NCBI GenBank assembly: GCA_914767885.1
Contig: CAJZBQ010000005.1
Span: 496,001-560,000, forward strand
DNA: 64,000 bases
Direction of reading: 5' to 3'
From: Blepharisma stoltei
Lineage: Eukaryota > Ciliophora > Heterotrichea > Heterotrichida > Blepharismidae
The notes beneath the pieces are model-generated. The model was given only the letters and a program-made list of their open reading frames with translations. It searched no databases and had not been told where the DNA came from. Positions 33,710-43,780 of the stretch are shown one piece after another (the stretch's first letter is position 1; each line of letters starts with the position of its first letter). The translations under genes were made by a program, and so were the position numbers.

Positions 33710-36700
33710 ATGGATGCGCAGAGTAAATTTCGTTCAAAAACCCAAGATATCTTTGAAAGCAACATGGAATGAAGACTGATTAATGATGGCCCACCCAGGG
33801 TAGGCTATCTTTTTAACATGAAAACTCACAAAGTTGTTGATGAAAACAGAAAAGAGCATGCTGCAGTTCTCCTTTATTTTTCTGAAGAATCAGGGCAAAT
33901 CTTTAAAGTAATTCTCCGCTACGAACCTTATTTTTATGTCCTGGCCAAAGAAGAGTTTAAAACAGAAGTTTTTGGAGCAATTTCTCGGCAATTTTCAGGA
34001 TTTTTAAGCAGAATTGAAATGGTGGATAAATATGATTTAGATCAGCCGAACCATCTTTCAGGCATAACAAATTCCTATATAAAACTCTATTTCCGAAACA
34101 TCCAAGATCTAGTAACAGTGAGAGGAAGAATTAAACAAAAAATGCACCCAGGCCGAACATTAGATAAGTCTCAGTACCAAGATTTCTTAGAAGCTATAGA
34201 AGACACAAGAGAACATGATGTGATTTATTATACTCGTGTAGCAATTGATCTAGAAATCCGCTGCGGATTATGGTATCAAATCACTTTTCGCAACGGAGTC
34301 CCAGTGCTTAAATCTTTGACTGATAAACTTGCCAATCCAGGCCTCAGGGTCCTTGCCTTTGATTTAGAAACTTACAAGAAACCATTAAAATTTCCTGACT
34401 CTGAAACTGATCCAATAATGATGGTTTCCTATATGATTGATGGATTAGGATTTTTAATAATAAACAGAGAAATTCTATCTCAAGATGTAGAAGACTTCGA
34501 ATACACACCTAGACCAGAATATGAAGGAAAGTTCTCCATTTTCAATGAACCGACTGAAGGCGCTATGATCAAAAGATTCTTTGAGCATATACGTGAAACA
34601 AAACCAGTGATTTTTGTGACTTATAATGGTGATTTCTTTGATTGGCCTTATTTGGAAAAAAGAGCTATGAAAAACGGGATGAATATGGAGAACGAAATAG
34701 GGATTTTTAATGAAGGAGAGGAATATAAAGGGAGACTAGCTGTGCATATGGATTGCTTGTACTGGGTCAAAAGAGATGCATATTTACCTCAAGGGTCACA
34801 TGGGCTGAAAAAGGTCACCAAAGCAAAGCTTGGATATGACCCTGTAGAACTAGACCCTGAAGAAATGGTGAATTATGCTCGAGTTAATCCTCAAGGACTG
34901 TGCTCTTACTCTTGCTCTGATGCAGTGGCTACATATTACCTTTATAAAAAAATGATCCACGACTTCATTTTTGCCTTATGTACCATTATTCCATTATATC
35001 CTGATGATGTGCTACGAAAAGGCTCAGGAACTCTTTGTGAAGATTTGCTTATGGCCCAAGCCTATTCCCGAAATATAATTTTCCCGAACAAAATCAGCGA
35101 AGAAGCTGAAAAATTCTATCAAGGAAATCTAATAGAATCGGAAACTTATATAGGTGGCCATGTTGAGTGCATAGAGGTTGGTGTTTATCGTAATGATATC
35201 CCAGTCAAATTTAAGCTGAGTCCACAAATATACCAAAAGCTAATCAATGAAGTGGATGATGCCATAAGTTTCTGTGCAAGTATTGAACAAAAAATTGATC
35301 CAAGCGAAGTAGCAAATCGTGATGAAGTCCGTGAGGCGATTCAGAAGATTTTGGCAGGATTTAGAGACTCCCCTCATAAAGAAGCAAAGCCTCTAATATA
35401 CCATTTAGATGTAGGAGCTATGTATCCGAATATTATTTTATCAAATCGTTTACAGCCAACTGCTGTGGTAAATGAAAAAGTTTGTGCATCATGCTTATAT
35501 AATCGCCCAGAAAATAATTGTAAAAGGAAACTTGAATGGGAGTGGCGTGGAGAGGTATTTCCTTTGAAGAAAGGTGAATATGAAGGCGTTAAAGCTCAGC
35601 TTGAGCAAGAAGTTTTTAATGGCGTTCCATTTTCTTTGATGCCTCCAGAACAGCAAATGACCCAAATAAAAGAAAGAGTCAAAGAATACTGCAAGCGTGC
35701 ATATAACTCAATCCATACCACAAAAATTGAGACGAAACAAGACACAGTCTGCATGAGGGAAAATTCTTTTTATGTTGATACAGTTAGAGCTTTCAGGGAC
35801 AGAAGATATACTTATAAAGGGCTCGTAAAAAAAGAAGCTGGATGCGTCAAAGATGCAGAAAACAGAAAAGACCCAGTAGGAGCAAAAGAAGCAGAAGAAA
35901 GAATGAACTTATATGAAAGCTTGCAGCTGGCTCACAAAATCATTTTAAACTCTTTCTACGGATATGTCATGAGGAAAGGTGCCAGATGGTACTCCATGGA
36001 AATGGCAGGGATGGTCACACATATGGGTGCAAATATCATTACTATGGCAAGAGAGCTTGTAGAACAAATCGGCAAACCTTTAGAGCTCGACACTGATGGC
36101 ATTTGGTGCTTACTCCCTGAAGGATTTCCTGAAAACTACACCCTGGTCTCTAAAAGTGGCAGAAAAATGTTTATGTCTTACCCTTGCACTATGCTTAATT
36201 TCTTGATTTATGATTCATTCAAAAACACACAATACCAAACTCTAAATGAAGATGGCTCTTATGATACCCACACAGAAATGTCAGTATTTTTCGAAATTGA
36301 TGGCCCTTATAGAGCAATGATTTTGCCAGCATCCACTGAAGAAGGGAGAATGCTTAAAAAAAGATACGCTGTTTTCAACATGAGCGGGAAATTGCATGAA
36401 ATTAAAGGCTTTGAGCTAAAAAGAAGAGGAGAACTAAAATTGATCAAAGTTTTTCAAGAAGAAATTTTTGATAGGTTTTTGACTGGCAGCACATTAGAAG
36501 AGTGCTATAAAGCTGCTGGAGAGGTTGCTGATAGATGGTGGGATATTTTAGAATATCAAGGCGCTGGGATAATGGCTGAAGAACTTATTGAATATTTGTG
36601 CGAAAATAGAACGCTGAGTAAGTCAGTAACTGAATATGGTGCCCAAAAATCAACTGCAATTACAACAGCCAGAAGACTTGCAGAAATTTTAGGGGATGAA

Positions 36701-39700
36701 ATAACCAAAGATAAAGGACTAAACTGCAAGATGATAATATCCAAAAAGCCTGAAGGAGCTCCGGTTACTGAAAGAGCTGTTCCTGCAGTGGTTTTTTCAT
36801 TACTCCCCCCCCCCTCCGTGAGCGCGAACAAAACCATTAGAAAAATCGCCATTTTTTGCCCAAAAACCCACCCTCCGTGAGTGAACAAAAATTTTTTAAT
36901 AGAAAAAATTTTAATGGAAAAAAAATTTTGATATATATAAGTGATAATTAGTATAATGAAATCTAGAGCTAATTCTGTTTAATTTTAAACAAATTGCGTT
37001 TTTTAAAACATAAATTTTGCAAATTAAATTAATATTTGCTTCCCAATTTTTGCAAATTAGGGATTTTTTTTAAATTTCGAAAAAAATATTTTTTATAAAA
37101 ATTTATATATAAATTTTTTTTAAAAAAAAAAATTAACCCCCCTCTGTGAGCGAACAAAATTTTTTTGTTCGCTCACGGGAGGGGGGGGGGGGGAGTTAGA
37201 AACTGAAGTAAAAGAAAAATTTTTGAAATTGTGAACTAAAGACAATTCTATCAAAGATTTTACGTTGCAAAATGTTATTGATTGGGATTATTATAAAGAG
37301 CGCTTGGGCGGGACAATTCAAAAAATCTTATCAATCACAGCCATTCTTCAAAAGGTGTCGAATCCAGTCCCTAGAGTTCCGCTTCCAGATTGGCTTGGCA
37401 AACGCACGAGAGATCTTGATCACAATTTTAAGCAAAAGTCAATTGACTCTATTTTCAAACCACAAGCTTTCCAGCCTCCAAAAGTCCCAGATATTGAAGA
37501 TATGCCAGTCCGCAAGCCAGAAACCATCCCTATATTGCATGACATGACAAACTGCCCTAGTTTTTTTCTAGACTTTCCAAATTGGCTTTCATATTCTCAA
37601 AGCTCCTGGAAGCAACGGCGAAAGCACAATCTAGCTTTAAAAAAGCTGAGACGAGAAGGTAAAGTTCAAGAAGCCCCACGAAGCATTTCTACTTATCTAA
37701 AAAATAAGGATTCTTCATTGCTTTACAGTCTATGGCATGTTATTGGGATTCATCATGTGCAAAATGGGATGTTTAAGCTATGGGTATATACAGAATTTCA
37801 AGATTTACACTGCTTGACTCTAGAAGTTAAAAGAAAAATTTATATAAATAGCTCGGTAGAAAGAGAAAACCCAAACTTTAAATCTGTAAAAATGACACTC
37901 CCTCATAATAAAACTTGCAATTACTTATATGAGTATGAAATGAGTGAAGCAGATTTTCAGGATAAATTTTTTGTGATAAGCAACGCACTTGCGGATCCGC
38001 AGATTGAAGGGGTTTATGAGACAAAAATTCCAATTGAAATTTTGGCGATAATTAAACTTGGATGTATATTAAAGCCAAAAATAGATGGACTTGAGAATAT
38101 TTTGGAGGATAAAGGCAACTTGCTAGGACATGTATTTAGAATTGAGGATTTTGAGGTTAGAACAGATGCTGGATATTTGAAAGATATGTCAAATTTGACG
38201 AAATTTTATTTGCTTCACGTTCAGGCCGGTGTTAGAGGAATATGAATGCTGTTTTCTCCAGCGAAATCCATGGTTTTTGTGTATATAATAATGCCAGGCC
38301 ACAATCCAGATAAGCCATCAATGCAGCGACTGGTAAAAGAATGTTTAGATTCGCAAGAGTGGGTGTGTGAAACCCTATACCCTAAAAATCAAGACCAAGC
38401 TTTCAGGTTGATTGATAAAACCCTTCTACAAGAAAAAAGTGGCCCATCATTAGTTCTTTTTTCTTCTGCTTCAATTACTATTGATTTTCTATTAAAGCAT
38501 GGCATGGCATCTTTTGAAAAAGATTTCCCAGTCATAAATGTTTTATCTCCTCAATACTCACTTCCAGCTCTTGATTGGCAAAAAATAGGTATCCAGCACC
38601 TCTGTCAGCTATTTCAAGCTATTCCTATGTGGTTTGAAAATCAACTTGGCTTTTCTCGATATTCATGTGTCCCTATAGGAAATTTACCTCAAGACCCAAG
38701 CTTATTCTTATGTGATCTTTTATTTGCAAGATCACTAAAAAATTCGCAGCACATTCTATGGTGAAGCAACGAAAACTCTGCAGATTTTGGTGGCGAGGAC
38801 GATTCAGGCTCATTAATAGAAGATAAAGACTTTTTCTGTACTGAAGTGTGTGTCCCTGGCTTATACTCTGACATCTCTGTTGAGCTTGACTTAGGAGTTC
38901 TCCCCACAAATGCTATTCTCTGCTATAAGCATTTATTTGTGGGTGAATTAATCGAAGATAATCCCAACGATGAAAAAGTCGTGTGCTTAAATTCTTTCCG
39001 GAAAATCAGGTCACTTATAAATACCTGGGTCGACGATGTGAAACAGTATAAAAACCCATATGCTGACAAACTAGTTATGCATAGCTATAGATGAATTGCA
39101 AGCAAAGGCTCAGGTATGTATGATCCTTTGCTGCATTTAACAATTCATAAACTTGTTGATCAGCTTTTCAAACATTTGCTGGCAGAGCTACAAAAGTTGG
39201 GAGCAAAAATAATTTTTGCACATTCAGATAAAATTATATTGGGGACTGGAAGATATAATCTAGCTGATGCACAGAACTATTGCACATTTTTAGTGAAATC
39301 TTTGACAGCTTCTCCATCCTTTGCGTACTTATCTTTAGAAGCTACAAGATTTTGGCAGATTTTCTTCTTTAAAGATAATTTTAATTATGCAGGGATACCC
39401 ATATCAGTTCAGGAAAAACAAATCAGAATAGCCTCACATTGGCATCTACTTGAAATGTTCCCTGAAGATTTTTCTAAGCTTGCTTTAGTCATTATCGCTC
39501 AAATGCTGCATGAAAGCTACACGTTCTTGTCAGAAAATTATGAATCTGATACAATAAGATCACAGCTCATAGAATTTTTGAAGCATTTATTAGCAAATCA
39601 AATTTCACCCAAATTATTTGAAACGATTCATAATATGCAAGTGCAAGACACTCTTGCGTTTCCGAAAAAGGTTGGAGCAATATTCACTACACAAAATGCT

Positions 39701-41372
39701 GGGCTAGAATTTGTAAAAGTCATTGCACATTTATTGTCATTGGAGCCAGACTTGAGTGATACAATTTTGACTTTGAGAAAAATTTATTAGCTTCTCGTGA
39801 GCGAACGAAAAAATTTTTATTTGTTACGTACAGAGGGGTTATTTTTTTAAATGCCATATATAAATTTTTATAGTAAAAATTTTTTTTATTTTCCAAGTTG
39901 CAAAAATTTTGGAAAGCAAAAATTAATTTATTAAGATTACTAAATTATAGTGATTTTGCACCTGAAGCAGACTATACAGAACCTTGTATGTCGTTAATTT
40001 TGCCTGAAATTATATGTCCTAATTGTGTATATACAAGTTATAGGTTAAGTGTTATAAGGCTATAAGCGGATAACCACTAGCCTAACTATCTGTCGTTAGC
40101 CCAAATATCTACGATTAGCTTCCTAAACTAGAGCCCCTCTCTTTTGGGTTCCCTGATAGTCCTGATGGGCAGAGATTAAGTGGGAGGCTAAGCTGTCTAG
40201 CCCACCTGGTACATTCGGAGTAGAAATAGAATTTCCCAATTCGGAAGGAAAGAAATAAAATGATGATGTCAACGGAAGATGGACTCTGAGACACTTCCGA
40301 TGGAGTATACAGGACCCGTCCCGATAAAGCTGAAAATAATGCCTCTGCCACTTTTGAAGTAGGCTTGGGTTTGAGATCCCCAAAGGTTTTCCCCTGACCC
40401 TGCTAGAGGCTTTGCCTCCCACTTAGTCTTTGCTTATCAGGACTAACTGGGCATCCGCAAGAGATGGCTCTAGCCTAGGGAGCTAATCCTTAAGTTAGGT
40501 ATAATTTATGGTTATATAATGGGTCATTGTGCCAGAATAGAGGGAAATTATCCATGTGGGTTTTTTGTTTAGAGGAAATTTCACTATATCTCTCTGAGTT
40601 GGTGAAGCTTATGCAGCAATGGCATCTGCAGTATCTGTGATTAATAGAATTGAAATTGAAGATGTGAAGAAGATTTCGGAGATCGTGGAGAGAATATGTT
40701 AGAATTTGAATTGTCAAATCAGAATCGGGTTTAAATCAGAAAATATCAGACTGAAAGGTCTTATAGCCATATTTTAATTTTTAGCTTTAGTTAGTTTAGA
40801 TTAGGCTAGGTTAGGTGGGTTTAGCCAGATAGGGAGGCTAGTAGTTTATCCGTTTATGGCCTTAAAATTTTTAACTTTAATTACTTCTGAAAGTATCCCA
40901 AAACCCATATACCTACTTCAAAAAGCAACAGGGGACTATTTTCAGATCCATTGGAATGGGCTCTGCCTGCTCCATAGGAGCCCCAGAGTCCTTCTTAATA
41001 AACGTCACCATTTATTTCATCGTATATACAAGGGATATTGATTTGTGTAGAGACCCTATGATAAGTCAAGGAATATGGAAATGCTACCTTTGCGATAATG
41101 AATTTGATAAAGAGCATTTTGAGTTAAAACTAGTTGAACTTTTGCAAAATAAAATGAAGGACTATCAAAATCAAGACCTGCAGTGTGTGAAATGCAAGAT
41201 GAATAAAGGGAATTTGCTCTCAAGGCATTGCTTATGTTCGGGGATTTATAAGCCTACAAGAGATGCTGAATCTTTTATGAAGTTCTTGACGACTGTTAAT
41301 GAGCTTTCCGCTTTTCATGAGTTTACGTATTTGTGTGATTTGATTGGACCAATTGTTAATTCATTTAATTAA
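33710..41372 (+). CDS. DNA polymerase epsilon catalytic subunit, split by four germline insertions
   Basis: The model is 33710..36802, 37199..39789, 39948..40037, 41033..41372, 2037 residues. N-terminus MDAQSKFRSKTQDIFESNME (TGA Trp follows). Exonuclease motifs: AFDLETYKKPLKFPDSETDP, VTYNGDFFDWPYL, CSYSCSDAVATYYLY. Polymerase motifs: A DVGAMYPNIILSNRLQP, B HKIILNSFYGYVMRKGARW, C ELDTDGIWCLLP. Then IDWDYYKERLGGTIQKI and the inactive second half, then the C-terminal Cys modules ICPNCVY...DLCRDP, WKCYLC, CVKCK and CLCSG. Leading-strand replicase with proofreading. Insertions: a family A IES, a decayed family A IES and a 995-bp composite element. All excisions restore frame at conserved positions. 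Confidence 0.95.
36803..37198. mobile_element. IES, MITE family A, 396 bp
   Basis: TTA at 36800-36802 and 37196-37198. It shows the family layout most clearly: CTCC...GTGAGCGCGAACAAAA at the left, a second same-direction copy about 60 bp in, then a head-to-head pair (GTGAGCGAACAAAA / TTTTGTTCGCTCAC) at the right. Excision gives VVFSLETEVKEKFLKLW. Confidence 0.95.
39790..39947. mobile_element. IES, decayed family A half-element, about 158 bp
   Basis: After TTA the left end reads GCTTCTCGTGAGCGAACGAA and continues with the family A hairpin remnant and GGAAAGCAAAAATTAATTTA. The right end lacks the expected G-run and is simply TTA at 39945-39947. Excision gives RKIYYSDFAPE (or RKIYSDFAPE if the TTA three bases earlier is used) and removes a TAG. 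Confidence 0.75.
40055..40864. repeat. TA-bounded inverted-repeat element nested in the polymerase insertion
   Basis: Left arm TAAGGCTATAAGCGGATAAC and right arm ending TTATCCGTTTATGGCCTTA are inverted repeats of about 46-49 bp. The element starts and ends with TA. Confidence 0.75.
40113..40488. repeat. Inner foldback (376 bp) inside the nested element
   Basis: Arms of about 75-80 bp: GATTAGCTTCCTAAACTAGA... pairs with ...TCTAGCCTAGGGAGCTAATC, and both share the inverted AGTCCTGAT and TAAGTGGGAGGC blocks. Confidence 0.75.
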
Positions 41373-41484
41373 GATAATTTTATAAATAGCTATTATTAAG
41401 CTTATTTTTATTAGAAAATGCCTTGTTGCATATCTCAAAATAAGACCAAACAGCTTAAGTCATATTTAGCAAAAATAATAAATA

Positions 41485-43435
41485 ATGGAAATATTAAATA
41501 ATAATTTAGCCCAATCTGATACGGATGAGATTGATTATAGTTTTTGGGATATGGGGCTAAAAGAAGACATTTTAAAAGGTATCTTTGCTGTTGGCCTCGA
41601 AAACCCTAGTGCTGTTCAACAAAGGGCTATTAAAGTAATTTCCAGAGGTAGCGATATAATGATTCAATCTTGAAGCGGAAGCGGAAAGTCTACAGCATTT
41701 ATTATTGGAATGCTGCAATCAATAAATCTAGACACCAATGAGCTGCAGGCAATAATTTTGGAACCTACCAGAGAAATGGCTAAAGCACTATATACACAAA
41801 TAGTTAAGATTGGGGAATATTTAAATGTCAAAGCGCACGCTATTTTTGGAGGCATTAATTTCGCTGAGAGTAAAAGAGTGCTAACTCTCCATCAATGAGC
41901 AAACAAAAGTAGAAGGGAAAAAATCCTATTGTTTGAGGAAAACAATCTGAGAGCGAGGGAAAAATTTTTTATGAAAAAAAATTTAATAAATAAGTGATAA
42001 TTATTATAATGAAATTTCAAGCTAACTTTACTCAATTTTAAAAAGCTTGTATTATAAACATATTTTACAAATTAAATTAAATCATTCTGAGAATTGGATG
42101 TATATAAATTTTTTTCAAAAAAAACTCCATCAGCGAGCAAAATATTTTTGCAGGCTCACGGAGGGAGGGGTAAGGAATAGTATTCATGTAATAGTTGGTA
42201 CCCCAGGAAGAACCCATGATTACATTAAAAAGGGCGTTATTTCTGCAGCTAGAATTAAAATTTTTATTATAGATGAAGCTGATGAGATACTGGGAAGAGG
42301 ATTTAAAGACCAAGTACTTGAAATCTTCCAATTTTTGCCTAAAAACTTTCAAGTTTGTTTCTCTTCTTCAACTATGCCAGTAGATGTCTCTGAAATGGTA
42401 GAAATATTCATGAAAAATCCAGTAAGAATAAAATTAATAGCCAAAGAATTAACTTTGGAAGGAGTTAAGCAATATTATATTCAAGCCGAAGGCGAAGCTA
42501 AATTGTCTATTCTTTTGGATCTTTTAGATTCTATTGAGATATGTCAAGTTATTATTTTTTGTCACAAAAAAGAGACAGTAGAAGCATTAGTTCAAGCTTT
42601 TCAAGGTAATAAGTCCTTCACCCTCTTGAGCGAATAAAAAAATTGAAAATATTCCTATTTTTTGGGTAAAAACCTACTTTCCATGAGCGAACAAATATAT
42701 AAATGTTTTTAAAAAAAAAATTTGAGATATAAGTGATAATTAGTTTAATAAGATTGGAATTTTTTAAATTTCGAAAAAAAACTACAATAAAATTTAGATA
42801 AATTTTTTAAAAAAAAAATTAACCTCCCTCGAGTGAACAAAATTTTTCGTTCACTCGCGGAGGGGGCAGTAATTACAGTGTATCGTTTATCCATAATGAC
42901 ATGAATCTAAATCAGCAGGAAAAAGCTATGAGAGATTTCAGAACTGGATCTACTAGAATTCTGATCGTGACTGATTTAACGAGACGTCTTATTGATCTTC
43001 ACCAAAGTTTTATTATACATTATGATTTTCCATTGAATTATGAGAATTATATTACAAGAGTTGGTGGCAAATCAGGGATTTATGGCCGCAAAGTGCTTTC
43101 AATTGGCTTTATAAATCAAAGCGAGTTTCAATTTTTAAAAGACCTGGAGAGTCATTTCTCAACTATCATTGAAGAATTGCCTAATGATATTTCTAACTTA
43201 TTATATAGGGCCTTCCTATAGATGGCGCGCAATGCGCCATCACCGAGCCATGTCGGGAGAGGGTTCCACACGAGGAATGGTTCTACGTGTGAACCCTCTT
43301 TTTGACCTGTGAGAAAACTACTTTCCACGAGCCAAAAAGAGGGTTCCACACGTAGAACCATTCCTCATGTGGAACCCTCTCCCGACATGGCCCGGTGATG
43401 GCGCATTGCGCGCCATCTATAGGAAGGCCCTATAA
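41485..43435 (+). CDS. eIF4A/eIF4A3-like DEAD-box protein with degenerate motifs, three IESs
   Basis: The model is 41485..41884, 42174..42612, 42873..43205, 43435, 390 residues, as usual for eIF4A. Aligns along its length: QRAIKVISRGSDIMIQSW, EPTREMAKAL, VGTPGRTHDYIKKG, IIDEADEILGRGFKDQ, ELTLEGVKQYYIQAEGEAK, VIIFCHKKETVEAL, EELPNDISNLL. Motif I is SGSGKST, motif III SSST rather than SAT, and motif VI TRVGGKSG rather than HRIGRxGR, so key arginines are missing and ATP-dependent unwinding is doubtful. The stop TAA is formed only by excision of the last IES. Probably a divergent paralogue. Confidence 0.85.
41885..42173. mobile_element. IES, MITE family A, 289 bp, diverged
   Basis: TAA at 41882-41884 and 42171-42173; ends CTCTCCATCAATGAGCAAAC and GGCTCACGGAGGGAGGGG. 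Excision gives SKRVLRNSIHVIVGTPGR. Confidence 0.9.
42613..42872. mobile_element. IES, MITE family A, 260 bp
   Basis: TAA at 42610-42612 and 42870-42872; ends GTCCTTCACCCTCTTGAGCG and TTCACTCGCGGAGGGGGCAG. Excision gives FQGNNYSVSFIHNDMN. Confidence 0.9.
43206..43434. mobile_element. Foldback IES, 229 bp, two hairpins per arm; excision makes the stop codon
   Basis: Flanked by TA; begins TAGGGCCTTCCTATAGATGG. Arms contain GATGGCGCGCAATGCGCCATC-like (GATGGCGC...GCGCCATC) and GGTTCCACACG...CGTGTGAACC sub-palindromes. Retained, the protein reads NLLYRAFL; excised, it ends ...ISNLL-TAA, as eIF4A proteins do. Same length and architecture as 10538-10766, different sequence. Confidence 0.9.
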
Positions 43436-43574
43436 AAACATCCATATGCAATTATCAAGTTTATTATTTATTGCTTAATTTTATTTAACTAAGACAACTC
43501 CAACAGATCTTTTTGCATATCTTAAAGATTATTATTTTTAATAGGAATATAAATTAAATTTATAGAAATATCAA

Positions 43575-43712
43575 GCAATTTCATAATAATTATCAAATAT
43601 ATATGATTTAAAAGTTTTTTATATTAAAAAATGATGGAAAGTGGCTTTTGCTCAAAAATAGGGATTTCTCCAATAGCTTTGCTCGCTCATGGATAAGGGA
43701 GAGCTAAAATCT
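43575..43712. mobile_element. Remnant of a family A MITE right end (intergenic)
   Basis: Resembles the right third of family A: TTTCATAATAATTATCAAAT, a TGGAAAGTGGCTTTTGCTCA stretch, and a final GCTCGCTCATGGATAAGGGAG. I could not fix a left boundary. The rest of the 43436-43780 spacer is AT-rich without genes. Confidence 0.55.
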
Positions 43713-43780
43713 ATAAAAATTAGAAAATGCAATTTAAATCTCAAGAAATTCTTGATTAATAAAGGCGGTATATATAAAAA

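Larger units (their letters stand above)
40038..41032. mobile_element. Composite 995-bp insertion in DNA polymerase epsilon with 11-bp direct repeats
   Basis: GTATATACAAG occurs at 40027-40037 and 41022-41032. Removing one copy with the insert gives ICPNCVYTRDIDLCRDP, the expected first Cys module. Inside lie an outer inverted-repeat pair (40055-40103 with 40819-40864), an inner foldback (40113-40488), and a segment at about 40885-41015 that matches the reverse complement of about 40285-40395. The 11-bp repeat is longer than the usual TA/TTA. Confidence 0.85.

Noticed and set aside
39116-39790. DNA polymerase epsilon ending at 39790
   Set aside because: The C-terminal Cys modules continue at 39948 and 41033 after removing two insertions.
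40790-40830. Telomere-like GGTTAGG runs
   Set aside because: Only a few irregular units within an inverted-repeat arm, not a telomeric array.
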